DNA of 64,000 bases from Ardenticatenaceae bacterium. GTDB taxonomy: Bacteria > Chloroflexota > Anaerolineae > Promineifilales > Promineifilaceae. The DNA lies in NCBI GenBank assembly GCA_020634435.1, contig JACKBS010000004.1, positions 372,001 to 436,000 on the forward strand, given 5' to 3'. Positions 42,801 through 51,211 of this stretch are shown piece after piece. Under the pieces are notes generated by a model. The model was not told where the DNA came from, searched no databases, and was given only the letters and a program-made list of their open reading frames with translations. How positions within the stretch are numbered: position 1 is the stretch's first letter; the number at the start of each line of letters is the position of its first letter. The translations under genes and the position numbers were made by a program.

Positions 42801-43772
42801 CGGTATTTCGCTTTGCTGACGCAGCGCCAATAAAAAGCTCAGCGCGCGCTCGATGTCCGTCTCGTGGGCAATGGGTGCACCCCAGAAGAGCAGCAGCGTG
42901 CACCCCTTGTCGCCAAAATCCAGGCGGCTGGTGACGCTGCCAAACTGCCCTTGTAAGGCAAACACGGTTTGCATGAACGACGCCAGCCTGGCTTCATCTT
43001 GCATATCTGGCAGGCTGATGAAGACATTGATAATTTGGCGGAACTCCCCCTGTAATTGCTGGGCGATGAGAATTTGCGGGAAAAAGTGGCCGAGCAACGG
43101 TAGATTGGGCCTGGGTGGCGTAAAAGATTGGGCAGGAGTGAGGCGGGCCGGACGGCCGTTTAGCACCCAAAATGAATCGCGGGGATTGACAACTAACGCG
43201 GCGGCCAGAACGGTGGCCAGCGGCGCAGTGAGAACGATGTCGCCGGGCTGGGCTACTTTTTGGGCAAAGGCGCATTCTTCAACGGCCGTTCCCCGAAAAT
43301 AAAACGCAGCCCGCTCCTGGCCGCTGTCCCGAATGATCGCCCACTGGGCTTCCCCCAGCGCCAGACCAATTTTGGCCGTCATCTGGAAGCGGCCGTAAGG
43401 CGTGTGGCTGGTTGGGTTGTTGGTGAGATGCTGCTGCGCCTGCCAGGCAGCCGTAAGGGCTTGCTGCGCGACGGTTTCCTCACCAGAGGCAGGAGAAATG
43501 GGGAAAAGGGCGGTGAAGGCATCGCCGGCAAAGTTGCTGATAAAGCCGCCCTGCTCAAACACAAACTGCACCAGCGGCTCAAAAATGCCCAGCATCACCG
43601 AAGCCATCACCTCCGCGCCATGCTGGCCGTGCTGCATGAGGGTTTCCATGAGTTGGGTAAAGCCAGAAATGTCGATGAAGAGGCCAACGGCCGTAAACGA
43701 CCCACGGTGGTTTTCTTGGGCCAGCTGTTCCAGAATGAATTGGGGAACGAGGTTGTGCATGCTTGTGCTCAT
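39837..43772 (-). CDS. Nucleotide-cyclase-like / AAA ATPase / TPR signalling protein
   Basis: Start at 43772 (MSTSMHNLVPQFI); the frame stays open to 43889, but that would overlap menA's start. The 1311-residue product begins with two class III cyclase-homology modules. The first has FIDISGFTQLMETL and NFAGDAFTALFP, with the metal-binding Asp and Gly-Asp but Asn where catalytic cyclases have a substrate Lys; the second (FGDKGCTLLLFWGAP) is weaker. An AAA_16-type ATPase follows (Walker A GEAGIGKS, Walker B LLVIEDVHWLDDDS). The C-terminal half is a TPR array (GEREMEADALFDLGSIALKQGDYAT and similar). Such proteins couple signals to large assemblies; cyclase activity is doubtful. Confidence 0.9.
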   Translation of the reverse strand: MSTSMHNLVPQFILEQLAQENHRGSFTAVGLFIDISGFTQLMETLMQHGQHGAEVMASVMLGIFEPLVQFVFEQGGFISNFAGDAFTALFPISPASGEETVAQQALTAAWQAQQHLTNNPTSHTPYGRFQMTAKIGLALGEAQWAIIRDSGQERAAFYFRGTAVEECAFAQKVAQPGDIVLTAPLATVLAAALVVNPRDSFWVLNGRPARLTPAQSFTPPRPNLPLLGHFFPQILIAQQLQGEFRQIINVFISLPDMQDEARLASFMQTVFALQGQFGSVTSRLDFGDKGCTLLLFWGAPIAHETDIERALSFLLALRQQSEIPIRAGVTYRVAHAGFIGSPLHEEFTCYGSGVNLAARFMTSASPGEIWLDAPIFQRTRQRFAVEFVGNRPFKGFAGEQPVYRLLRRQETAVPIFTGQMLGRGAELAQLAEFVQPLANGRLAGAYRIEGEAGIGKSRLLHTFLEHQLPAFGQHQVFLCQTDQILRQSLNPLRYWLYRYFGQLSQQSEAENKAAFEQKLSELLTDTPSPELARELNRTRAFLGALVDLRWPDSLYEQLEPQGRFENTLTALTTLLQAESLRQPTLLVIEDVHWLDDDSRQFLQQLWLTVTAVPDTHYPLAILATSRPEQHTGADTGPIPWQTLPLQQLPAADLNLLAADLLGGPIAANLHTLLTERGEGNPFFTEHIVRYLQEQGLLVETEGGWAVTAVQQTVLPRDVHALLVARLDRLTAKVKNGVQHAAVLGREFEVRLLALMLREEAQFDSILNEAEQAAIWAALNELRYLFRHALVRDAAYKMQLRARRRALHELAVAALETLYANDLASHFGELAYHAEQANLADKARHYLRQAGDAAREAYQNNEALDYYGRALALTPPEDNQTRYELLLAKEKICHWQGKRLEQETLLKTLTDLANLTTDKEKQVEVLLLQARFAEEIGDYPAEIAAAQKSLALARTIDHEKFVADSLSLWGTALHWQGNSAEAKKHINQALEIYRKMGEREMEADALFDLGSIALKQGDYATSSQLKKQVLHMAQLLNNHHKEAFTRNSLGLLAGHQHDYGLAQMQLSLSLTIYEKIGHRRGIGVVLNNLGTIAHMLGNYEQAQHFYQRSLTIRRETGERQGEAIILNNLGEVFAKQQQFATARSFYEQCLELEKELGLRFAKAATLYVYAETLIALNELALAEENMQEALRLRFELNQATHHLLPPQLGLAYIAHLNKSHDKAQAGLELVMAELSAQTMDGLGDPFGFYWLCYTLLDYYQDSRTAQFIADAHKKLQAQANKIPGLESRESFLQNVPENRLIGETYRRISPQP

Positions 43773-43866
43773 TTGTCGGTGCTGTTCAGGTTGCCGTTGA
43801 TAGTTTACCAGAGGAAAAACAAAACTTGAAGGGCAGGACGGCCGTCTCTTGCTATAATCCGCCCTT

Positions 43867-44793
43867 ATGACAAAAGCGACCCAACCCAACCCTTCTTTGC
43901 GTCAGGCGTGGCTGGCGGCAATGCGCCCGCGTACGCTGCCTCTGGCGCTTTCCTGCATTGCCCTGGGCAGCTTTCTCGCTGCCGCCAACGACGCTTACAG
44001 CTGGCCGATTACGACGCTTTGTTTGGTAACGGCCGTTTTCCTGCAAATCCTCTCTAACCTGGCCAACGACTACGGTGACTCCATCCACGGGGCGGATCAC
44101 GTGCAGCGCGAGGGGCCGCAGCGGGCGGTCCAGTCCGGCCAGATCAGCGCCCAAACGATGAAGCGGGCCATGTTCTTGTTCGCTGGCCTGTCGGCGGTAA
44201 GTGGGTTAGCGCTCATCTGGCTGGCATTTGGGGCCGAGGGGTTGGTGGGATTGCTCGTGTTTGTGGTGCTTGGCGGGGCGGCCATCTGGGCGGCGGTGAA
44301 TTACACCGCAGGCAGCAAACCGTACGGCTACGCTGGTTGGGGCGATCTGTTTGTGCTGATCTTTTTTGGCTGGGTGGGCGTGTTGGGGCCGTATTTTTTG
44401 ATGGCCCATCAGCTTGATTGGATGCTGCTGCTGCCCGCCACCAGCTGTGGCCTGCTGGCCGTGGCCGTGCTCAACGTCAACAACATCCGCGATATTGATT
44501 CGGATCGACAGGCGGGCAAATATTCGATTCCGGTGCGGTTGGGGCCAGAGCGGGCGCGGTTCTACCACTGGATTTTGCTGGGAACGGCCGTTTTCCTGGC
44601 CACGCTCTATGTCTTGCTCACCTTCACCAGCTACGGAGCCTTTTTGTATGTGCTGGCGGTGCCGCTGCTGGTGAGGAATGGAACGGCCGTACAAAACACC
44701 TTCTCCCCGCTCAAACTCAATCCCCTGCTCAAGCAGATGGTCCTCTCCGCCCTGGCGTTTAATTTGCTGCTCGGCCTTGGGTTGATTTTATGA
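43867..44793 (+). CDS. menA: 1,4-Dihydroxy-2-naphthoate polyprenyltransferase
   Basis: A 308-residue UbiA-superfamily integral membrane enzyme that attaches the prenyl tail to dihydroxynaphthoate. The first Asp-rich motif is NDYGDSIHGAD (about residue 67) and the second is NIRDIDSDRQAGKYSIPVRLG (about residue 210), as in MenA. About nine hydrophobic helices fill the rest. It completes the quinone pathway begun by menF, menD and menE 23 kb away. It diverges from the cyclase-AAA-TPR gene, with about 94 bp between the starts. Confidence 0.95.
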   Translation: MTKATQPNPSLRQAWLAAMRPRTLPLALSCIALGSFLAAANDAYSWPITTLCLVTAVFLQILSNLANDYGDSIHGADHVQREGPQRAVQSGQISAQTMKRAMFLFAGLSAVSGLALIWLAFGAEGLVGLLVFVVLGGAAIWAAVNYTAGSKPYGYAGWGDLFVLIFFGWVGVLGPYFLMAHQLDWMLLLPATSCGLLAVAVLNVNNIRDIDSDRQAGKYSIPVRLGPERARFYHWILLGTAVFLATLYVLLTFTSYGAFLYVLAVPLLVRNGTAVQNTFSPLKLNPLLKQMVLSALAFNLLLGLGLIL

Positions 44794-44880
44794 TTGTTGC
44801 CCTTGCCGCTCTGTGGGGAAACGGCCGTGCAGCAGTATGCTAAAATTGACGTTTCACGTTAGCATTCCGGGAGCAAACTG

Positions 44881-46341
44881 ATGAAAAAGTATTTGATATT
44901 ATCCTTGCTCTTATTAATGTTATTGCTGATTGTATTGGCAGATTCTGCAATTGCGGTTAACAAACGGGGGAGCACGGGGGCAGTAAATTTGGCTGAAGAT
45001 TCAAGGGTGGCCACGACGCTTGCCGATCCGACGACATTTCCCCTGGTACAACGATCAGACATTACATATCTCGGTTCGTTTGCGGTGCCCAACCAGGATA
45101 ACGTGGGGAATCCAATGGGTTATGGCGGCCACGCGCTGGGCTACAATCCAGTAAGCCATTCGCTTTTCTTTGGCTGCCATGATTGGTACCAGTTGCTAGC
45201 AGAGGTGTCTATCCCCGCCTTTGGGGAGACAGCATCTATCCTAAAGAACTGCACAGACGTGACCGAGGGTACGCTGGGTGATGTTGATCCTGGCGATCTC
45301 AATGGAATCAAGCTGGGTGGGAATCTGGTGTATAACGGCCGTCTCATTACCACCGCCTTTGCCTACTATGATGCCGATTCCACACAGAGGGTAACCCACG
45401 GCGTTTCCGCCAACCTCGATCTGGACACGCCGAACAATTTTAATGGCTGGTATGGATTCACCGGAGCCAGTGCAAGTCCGCGCGCGCTGGCGGGATACAT
45501 GACCCCCATTCCCACCGAATGGCAGCCGCTTTTTGGCGGCCCCGCCTTCACCGGACAGGGCAGCCTCTCAATCATCAGCAACTCTTCAGACGGACCGGCG
45601 GCGACCGTGTTTGATCCGGCAGCCGTGGGTGTGCTTGATCCAATTCCAGGCACCACCGTCGTTTACTATCCGTTCCCCAACAGCCATCCAGATTTTGAAG
45701 CTAAAGGTTCGATGCTGGCAGGCATGGCCTTTCCGCGCGGCAGCCGCACCGTCCTCTTTTTCGGCACGCGGGCGCAGCATCCTTATTGCTATGGCCTGCC
45801 CGAAGAGTGCGAATATTCGTGTTCCCCATACAAAGGGCCACACAACGAATACAAGCACGCCATTTGGGCTTACGACGCCAATGATCTGCTGCGGGTGAAA
45901 AACGGCGAGCTGGACCCGTGGGAAGTGATGCCCTATGCGACGTGGGAATTCTCGGACTTAACAGATGGCAACTGTGCTAGTACCAACTTCGGCGGGGCTG
46001 TGTTCGATCCTGAAGCCGGTATTTTGTATGTCACAGAAGCATTCGGCGAAAGCCCTGCGGTACATGCCTTCCAGATTAATTCGAATCTTGTTAACCTTAC
46101 GGCCGTTCCTCCTCACATCACTCCTGGCCAAAGCAGCACGCTCACTTGGAGCGCTGGCAACGCCACAGCCTGCACTGGCACCAACTTCAACACGGGCGGG
46201 GCTACCAGCGGCAGCGTTTCCGTCTCGCCCGCCAGCACCACCACCTACACCGTCACCTGTGATGGCGTGGCCGCCAGCGCCACCGTTCTGGTAATCACCA
46301 ACCAGGTGATGCTGCCTGTGATTATGAAAACGATAAACTGA
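44881..46341 (+). CDS. Secreted protein with C-terminal LP-type tail
   Basis: A 486-residue exported protein with a signal peptide (MKKYLILSLLLLMLLLIVLADSAIA). The body reads as a repeat-bearing beta-structure (YGGHALGYNPVSHSLFFGCHDW, MLAGMAFPRGSRTVLFFGTR) with a cysteine-rich patch (CYGLPEECEYSC), followed by an Ig-like domain at about 405-470 (PGQSSTLTWSAGNATACTG). It ends NQVMLPVIMKTIN, close to the short hydrophobic tail (Y/M-LP-hydrophobic-K/R) seen on many secreted Chloroflexota proteins; I infer a sorting or retention role. Its function is unknown. Confidence 0.8.
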   Translation: MKKYLILSLLLLMLLLIVLADSAIAVNKRGSTGAVNLAEDSRVATTLADPTTFPLVQRSDITYLGSFAVPNQDNVGNPMGYGGHALGYNPVSHSLFFGCHDWYQLLAEVSIPAFGETASILKNCTDVTEGTLGDVDPGDLNGIKLGGNLVYNGRLITTAFAYYDADSTQRVTHGVSANLDLDTPNNFNGWYGFTGASASPRALAGYMTPIPTEWQPLFGGPAFTGQGSLSIISNSSDGPAATVFDPAAVGVLDPIPGTTVVYYPFPNSHPDFEAKGSMLAGMAFPRGSRTVLFFGTRAQHPYCYGLPEECEYSCSPYKGPHNEYKHAIWAYDANDLLRVKNGELDPWEVMPYATWEFSDLTDGNCASTNFGGAVFDPEAGILYVTEAFGESPAVHAFQINSNLVNLTAVPPHITPGQSSTLTWSAGNATACTGTNFNTGGATSGSVSVSPASTTTYTVTCDGVAASATVLVITNQVMLPVIMKTIN

Positions 46342-46400
46342 GCTTAGCCCAATTTTGTGTTCCGTGACCGACATACTGTTTACTGATCCCTGAACACCGC

Positions 46401-47468
46401 TTACCGAATCCGCCCCATAAAGTGACTGTCGGCCAAACGGCCGTCGCCAAAAGCATGCCAGCGTTTAGTGCCCTCGATGACAAAGCCAAACTTTTCATAG
46501 AGGCGCACTGCGGCTGGATTGTCCGTGTTAACCTCTAACTCCAGCCGTTTTACATTCAGCCAATTGTCGGCCAGATCGATGATGGCGGCCATGAGTTGGT
46601 TGCCAATACCCTTGCCCCAGTACGCCGGATGCACCATCATGCCCATGCCTGCCACGTGGCTCTGGCGCGGGTTCTGTGCCTTGTGCAAAGTAATAAGGCC
46701 CACGGCTTTGCCCTGTACTTCGGCGGCAAAACGATGAATGCCCGGTGCGGCATCGCCAAACCGCTTTTGAATCTGGCTGACTTCCATGCTGGGCAGTTGT
46801 AGCGTGGTTCGATCGACCAACGGGTGGGTGAGGCAGGCGTGCAAATCATCAAAGTCTGCACGGCGCGGGGGTCGAATGAGCACTTCTTCGGGCGTGAAGT
46901 CCGCTGGAGGGGGTGGGGTGGCCGGGCTGTTTGGCTCGACTGGGCCAGGAACACGGCCGTGTAGTCGGGCCATCACAAAATCATCCAGGAAACGGCCGTT
47001 GCCAAACGACACCTTCTGCCGCAACCCTTCACGGACAAAGCCAAACTTTTCATACAGATGAATCGCCGCTTCGTTGTGGGTGTACACTTCTAGCTCGACG
47101 CGGCTCAGGTTGAGCCAGTTGTCGGCCAGGTCCAGCGCCGCGGTCATGAGTTGGCTGCCCACGCCCTGGCCCCAAACGTCGGGATGCACCATCAGGCCCA
47201 GGCGGCCACAGTGCCTGAGCCGGGGTGTCAGGTAAGCGGTGACATGAGTGAAGCCAACGACCCGGCCTTGCCAATCAGCCACCAGCCGGTGACGGCCGCT
47301 TTGTTCACTGGCGGCCCATTTTTCCGTTTCACTCAGTTCCATGCTGGGCAATTGCAAAAGCTGGCTCACGACACGCGGATCGGAAACCATTGTGTATTGA
47401 CCTGGCGCATCATCGAGGTGAAACGGCCGTATGACGATCTCGGCCGGGTTGATATTGCGTGTGTTCAT
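46401..47468 (-). CDS. Tandem double-GNAT acetyltransferase
   Basis: Start at 47468 (MNTRNINPAEI), with GGAGA upstream; 355 residues. Two complete GNAT domains sit head to tail. Each has an acidic strand followed by LQLPSMEL/V, and motif A blocks GLMVHPDVWGQGVGSQLMTAALDLADNWLNLSRVELEV and GMMVHPAYWGKGIGNQLMAAIIDLADNWLNVKRLELEV. The near-identity of the two halves shows an internal duplication. Members of this RimJ/MSM-like group acetylate proteins or small amines; the substrate is unknown. The gene stands alone between a secreted protein and a histidine kinase. Confidence 0.92.
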   Translation of the reverse strand: MNTRNINPAEIVIRPFHLDDAPGQYTMVSDPRVVSQLLQLPSMELSETEKWAASEQSGRHRLVADWQGRVVGFTHVTAYLTPRLRHCGRLGLMVHPDVWGQGVGSQLMTAALDLADNWLNLSRVELEVYTHNEAAIHLYEKFGFVREGLRQKVSFGNGRFLDDFVMARLHGRVPGPVEPNSPATPPPPADFTPEEVLIRPPRRADFDDLHACLTHPLVDRTTLQLPSMEVSQIQKRFGDAAPGIHRFAAEVQGKAVGLITLHKAQNPRQSHVAGMGMMVHPAYWGKGIGNQLMAAIIDLADNWLNVKRLELEVNTDNPAAVRLYEKFGFVIEGTKRWHAFGDGRLADSHFMGRIR

Positions 47469-47728
47469 GGCTGTTCTCCAGACGTGTGGCGAATTTTTCA
47501 CCCAATCTTTACCCCAAATAGGCGGCGCGATTGGATACTTAAGAAAAAGAAAGCGGGTTTTTAAGTCAAGAATCATACGCTTATGGCAAATGATTGCCAA
47601 TATCGGTTGTTCCGCATGGGCCGTACCACAGACTACCCAATTAAAAATTGGAATATGATAAAATTACGGCCGTATGGTTGGCGGACTGGATGATTTCCAG
47701 GTACAACCAGAAGTGTTGAGAGAACCCC

Positions 47729-50263
47729 ATGTCTATGGCCAATTTAGATGCTGCGCACACTGAACCAACTGCGTCGCCTGCAAATACACAAATTCAAACA
47801 TCCCCACCGCTCATCATGGCTGAGGAAGCTTTACCTTCAATTGCTCCAGCGCTGAATGCCGTCGCTCAGTTAAGCCTGGCCCCTGTGACGCTGGGGTATG
47901 CGTTGTTTCACTTTTTCCTGGCGGCCACGTATCTGGTCTTTTTGTCCCCGGTGATGGTGGCGACGATTGTGCCACTGGTAGCGGGAACGGCCGTAATCCT
48001 TTTAGCCTTGTATGCGCTGTTGCGTAACCGGCCCGTATCGCCGGAATGGGCCCAGCCGCTGGGTGTGGGCGTTGTGGCGCTCTCCGTTGCCAACGTTTTT
48101 ACCCATCTTTATCTGGCGCAGGAGCCGCTGCCGACGAGCATTGTTACCTTTTTGTTGGTGGGCGCGGGGGTCTTTTTGCTTTCCGCGCGTTGGATGGGTC
48201 TGGTTTTGGGCGGTACCCTGCTGAGCTGGGTGCTGATTGTCCATGATTGGCCGGTAACGCCGGGGCTGATTTACAACGGCATCTTGCTTATCCTGAGTGT
48301 GGGTATTTCGCTGGTGGTGTTTTACGTGCGCCGCCAATCGGTGACCCGCTACGAACTGCTCCGCTGGGAAGATGGCCAGCGCCGGGCACAGCTGCAACGC
48401 CGCGCCATGCAAATGGAAACCAGCATGTCGTTGGGGCAGCACATCACCGCCATTTTGGATTTGGATTCGCTGCTGCAAACTGTCGCTGAGCTGATCAAGG
48501 CGCAGTACAAGCTTTACTACGTCGGTATTTATCTGCTGGATCAGCGGGCCGATGGGTATTTGGTGCGACAGGTGGGCGTCGGTGGCAACCAAAGCGGCCA
48601 AAAGCGTGCGCCGATGCGGATTCGCGTTGGGCGTGAAGGGCTGGTTGGTTGGGTGGCCGGTAACGGCCGTCACCTGCTGGTCAACGATGTGTTGCAAGAC
48701 AGCCGCTACATCCCCCACGACCTGGTGTCACAGACCCGCTCCGAGCTGGATTTGCCGCTGCGGGCCGGTCGTCGCCTTATTGGCGTGATTAGCTTGCAAA
48801 GTGACCAAACGGCCGCTTTTGACAAAGAAGACATCCCCTTCCTCCAATCACTAGCTGACCAGGCGGCCATTGCCATTGACAACGCTTCGCTGTACCAAAA
48901 TGAGCGAGCCGCTCGCCGCCTGGCCGAGACGCTGCACAAAATGGGACGGGCGCTTACCGGCACGTTGGAATGGAATGAGGTTCTGGACCTGATCCTGGGC
49001 CAGCTGGCGGAGCTGGTCGCTTACGATCGTGGCTCTGTGTTGGTGCGCCGTGGTGATATTTTGGAACTGGTGGCTGCGCGGGGCTTTCCTTCCTCTACCA
49101 AATCCGAGATTCGCGTCTCGTTGGCGAATGAGAGTATTTACCGCGAGATTTGTGACACAAAACGGCCGTTATTCATTCCCGACGTCACGCAGTGGCCCGA
49201 CTGGCACCAGTTTGAGACCCTGCCGCTGGCTCGCGCCTGGTTGGGCGTGCCGCTGATCAACGGCGAAGAAGTGATCGGCATGTTGTCCCTCACGCGTGAG
49301 ACAACCACACCTTTCACCGAAGAATCAATCAACATGGCTACCACCTTTGCTGCGCAAGCGGCCGTTGGCTTGGAAAATGCTCGCCGCTTCGATAAATCGA
49401 ACCGCTTCTCGCAGCAGATGGAATACGAGGTCGCCCAGCGCACCCAGGCTATCCATGAGGCGTATGCCCGCCTGGAGCAGCTAGACCGGGCCAAATCTGA
49501 CTTTATCACCATTGCTTCGCATGAGCTGCGCACGCCGCTGACCATTTTGCGCGGCTACAGCCAGATGTTGTTCCAGCAAAACAGCGTCCAACAAGATGAG
49601 CAAATGGAAAAACTGGCGGCCGGTATTCAATCTGGCGCGATGCGGCTGGAAGAAGTTGTGAGCAGCATGTTGGAAGTGGCCAAGATCGACAACCGCGCTT
49701 TAAATCTTTACCACAAGCAGGTTTCTTTGCACGATCTGTTCAGCCATCTGGCCGAAACTTTTGCCAATGCGCTTGCCGAGCGGCAGCTTTGCCTCACCAT
49801 TTCTAATCTAGAAAGTTTGCCCACCATTGAGGCCGATCCAGATGCGTTGGGGAAGGTGTTTTACCATCTGCTGGTGAACGCCATCAAATATACGCCGGAC
49901 GGCGGCTCAATTCGGGTGTCGGGTGTGGGGCACTTCACCAATGGCCAACGCAATGCGGCCGACAAGGTGGAAATCCTGGTGCGCGACAGCGGCATTGGCA
50001 TTGACCCTGAGCTGCACGACCTCATCTTCTCCAAGTTTTACCAGACGGGTGAAGTAGCCTTGCACTCATCGGCTAAGACACAGTTTAAGGGCGGCGGTCC
50101 GGGGCTGGGGCTGGCCATCACCCGAGGCATCGTGGAAGCGCACGGCGGCAAAATCTGGCTGGAAAGCGCGGGCCACGATGAACAGAACTGCCCTGGCACA
50201 ACCTTCCATGTGCTTCTACCGCTGATGCGCGGGGAGAAAGTGGAGATGGTAGCGACCAAGTAA
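47729..50263 (+). CDS. Membrane sensor histidine kinase with two GAF domains
   Basis: An 844-residue kinase. Residues about 50-200 form six hydrophobic helices; a short coiled linker follows, then two GAF domains (about 225-375, VGIYLLDQRADGYLVRQVG; about 400-545, RGSVLVRRGDILELVAARGF), a HisKA domain with the phospho-accepting His in ASHELRTPLTILRG (about residue 595), and HATPase motifs (NAIKYTPDGG, DSGIGIDP, GGGPGLGLAI). There is no receiver domain and no partner regulator beside it. The gene is preceded by AT-rich DNA containing an ACGGCCGT octamer at about 47667. Confidence 0.95.
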   Translation: MSMANLDAAHTEPTASPANTQIQTSPPLIMAEEALPSIAPALNAVAQLSLAPVTLGYALFHFFLAATYLVFLSPVMVATIVPLVAGTAVILLALYALLRNRPVSPEWAQPLGVGVVALSVANVFTHLYLAQEPLPTSIVTFLLVGAGVFLLSARWMGLVLGGTLLSWVLIVHDWPVTPGLIYNGILLILSVGISLVVFYVRRQSVTRYELLRWEDGQRRAQLQRRAMQMETSMSLGQHITAILDLDSLLQTVAELIKAQYKLYYVGIYLLDQRADGYLVRQVGVGGNQSGQKRAPMRIRVGREGLVGWVAGNGRHLLVNDVLQDSRYIPHDLVSQTRSELDLPLRAGRRLIGVISLQSDQTAAFDKEDIPFLQSLADQAAIAIDNASLYQNERAARRLAETLHKMGRALTGTLEWNEVLDLILGQLAELVAYDRGSVLVRRGDILELVAARGFPSSTKSEIRVSLANESIYREICDTKRPLFIPDVTQWPDWHQFETLPLARAWLGVPLINGEEVIGMLSLTRETTTPFTEESINMATTFAAQAAVGLENARRFDKSNRFSQQMEYEVAQRTQAIHEAYARLEQLDRAKSDFITIASHELRTPLTILRGYSQMLFQQNSVQQDEQMEKLAAGIQSGAMRLEEVVSSMLEVAKIDNRALNLYHKQVSLHDLFSHLAETFANALAERQLCLTISNLESLPTIEADPDALGKVFYHLLVNAIKYTPDGGSIRVSGVGHFTNGQRNAADKVEILVRDSGIGIDPELHDLIFSKFYQTGEVALHSSAKTQFKGGGPGLGLAITRGIVEAHGGKIWLESAGHDEQNCPGTTFHVLLPLMRGEKVEMVATK

Positions 50264-50312
50264 AAAGTGAAAAGTGGAAAGTTGGCTTTCACCATTCACC
50301 ATTCAGCATTAA
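50264..50312. repeat. Heptamer repeat (ACCATTC type) between kinase and glutaminyl cyclase
   Basis: AAGTGAAAAGTGGAAAGTTG on one side and TTCACCATTCACCATTCA on the other. Related in style to the ATTAACC family. Confidence 0.6.
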
Positions 50313-51211
50313 TTATTCCCTTGCGGTACCAATTCGATTTCAAACAGTGTCGGCCATAGTTTGCCAGTAATGAAGAGACGGCCGTTTTCCGCATCGTAAG
50401 CAATCCCATTCAACACATCAACCGGCTCATCTGCTGTGGCCGGGTCTAGCAACCCGGTGAGATCAATGCTGCCGATCACCTGCCCGGTGGTCGGATCGAT
50501 GCGCACGATGCGGTTGGTTTGCCAGATGTTGGCCCACACTTCCCCGTTGATATATTCCAGCTCGTTGAGGCGGACTACTGGGCCGTTTTGGTCCTGCACG
50601 GTGAGGCGGCCAACTTCGGCAAACGTATCTGGGTCGCGGAAGTACAGCGTGCTGGTGCCGTCGCTCATGATGAGGCAACGGCCGTCATGAGTAATGCCCC
50701 AACCTTCAGTGTCGTACTCCCAGGTGTTCAGCCGTTCAAATGTTTCGCGGTTGTAGACAAAAGCAACATGATTTTGCCAGGTTAGCTGGATCAGTTTGTC
50801 TTGCCACAGCACCAGCCCTTCGCCAAAAACATCGCTGCCCACGTCCAAAAATTGCGTCACTTCGCCCGTGGCCAGATCCACCTGTCGCAGCGAGGAGGGT
50901 GTGCGCTTGATGCCGGTGCTTTCGTACAGCACGCCGTCCACGTAAACGAGCCCCTGGGTGAAAGCATTGGGGTCATGCGGATAGGTGTTGATGACCTGGT
51001 AGCTGTAGCTGGGCACGCTGCTGGGCGGCGCAACGGCCGTTGCTGTAAATGGCTCGCAGGTGGGGATGGGTGTGGCGGTAGGAACGGCCGTACTTGTTAG
51101 GGTAGGTGTAGGTGCTTCAGCCTGGCCACAGGCAGCCAGGGAGAAGATGAGAAATACGGCCGTAAACCACAACAGCCACCGATAACGTGAATTTTTATCC
51201 ATAGATTTCAT
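50309..51211 (-). CDS. Glutaminyl-peptide cyclotransferase (glutamine cyclotransferase), lipoprotein
   Basis: A 300-residue lipoprotein (lipobox FSLAAC near residue 27, Thr/Pro-rich linker). The body is the five-bladed propeller glutaminyl cyclase: YPHDPNAFTQGLVYVDGVLYESTG, FGEGLVLWQDKLIQLTWQN, WGITHDGRCLIMSDGTSTLYFRDP, LNELEYINGEVWANIWQTNRI and LNGIAYDAENGRLFITGK. It converts N-terminal Gln to pyroglutamate on exported peptides, or a related reaction. Its ATG overlaps the stop of the dehydrogenase gene (ATGA), so the genes are co-translated. Confidence 0.95.
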   Translation of the reverse strand: MKSMDKNSRYRWLLWFTAVFLIFSLAACGQAEAPTPTLTSTAVPTATPIPTCEPFTATAVAPPSSVPSYSYQVINTYPHDPNAFTQGLVYVDGVLYESTGIKRTPSSLRQVDLATGEVTQFLDVGSDVFGEGLVLWQDKLIQLTWQNHVAFVYNRETFERLNTWEYDTEGWGITHDGRCLIMSDGTSTLYFRDPDTFAEVGRLTVQDQNGPVVRLNELEYINGEVWANIWQTNRIVRIDPTTGQVIGSIDLTGLLDPATADEPVDVLNGIAYDAENGRLFITGKLWPTLFEIELVPQGNN

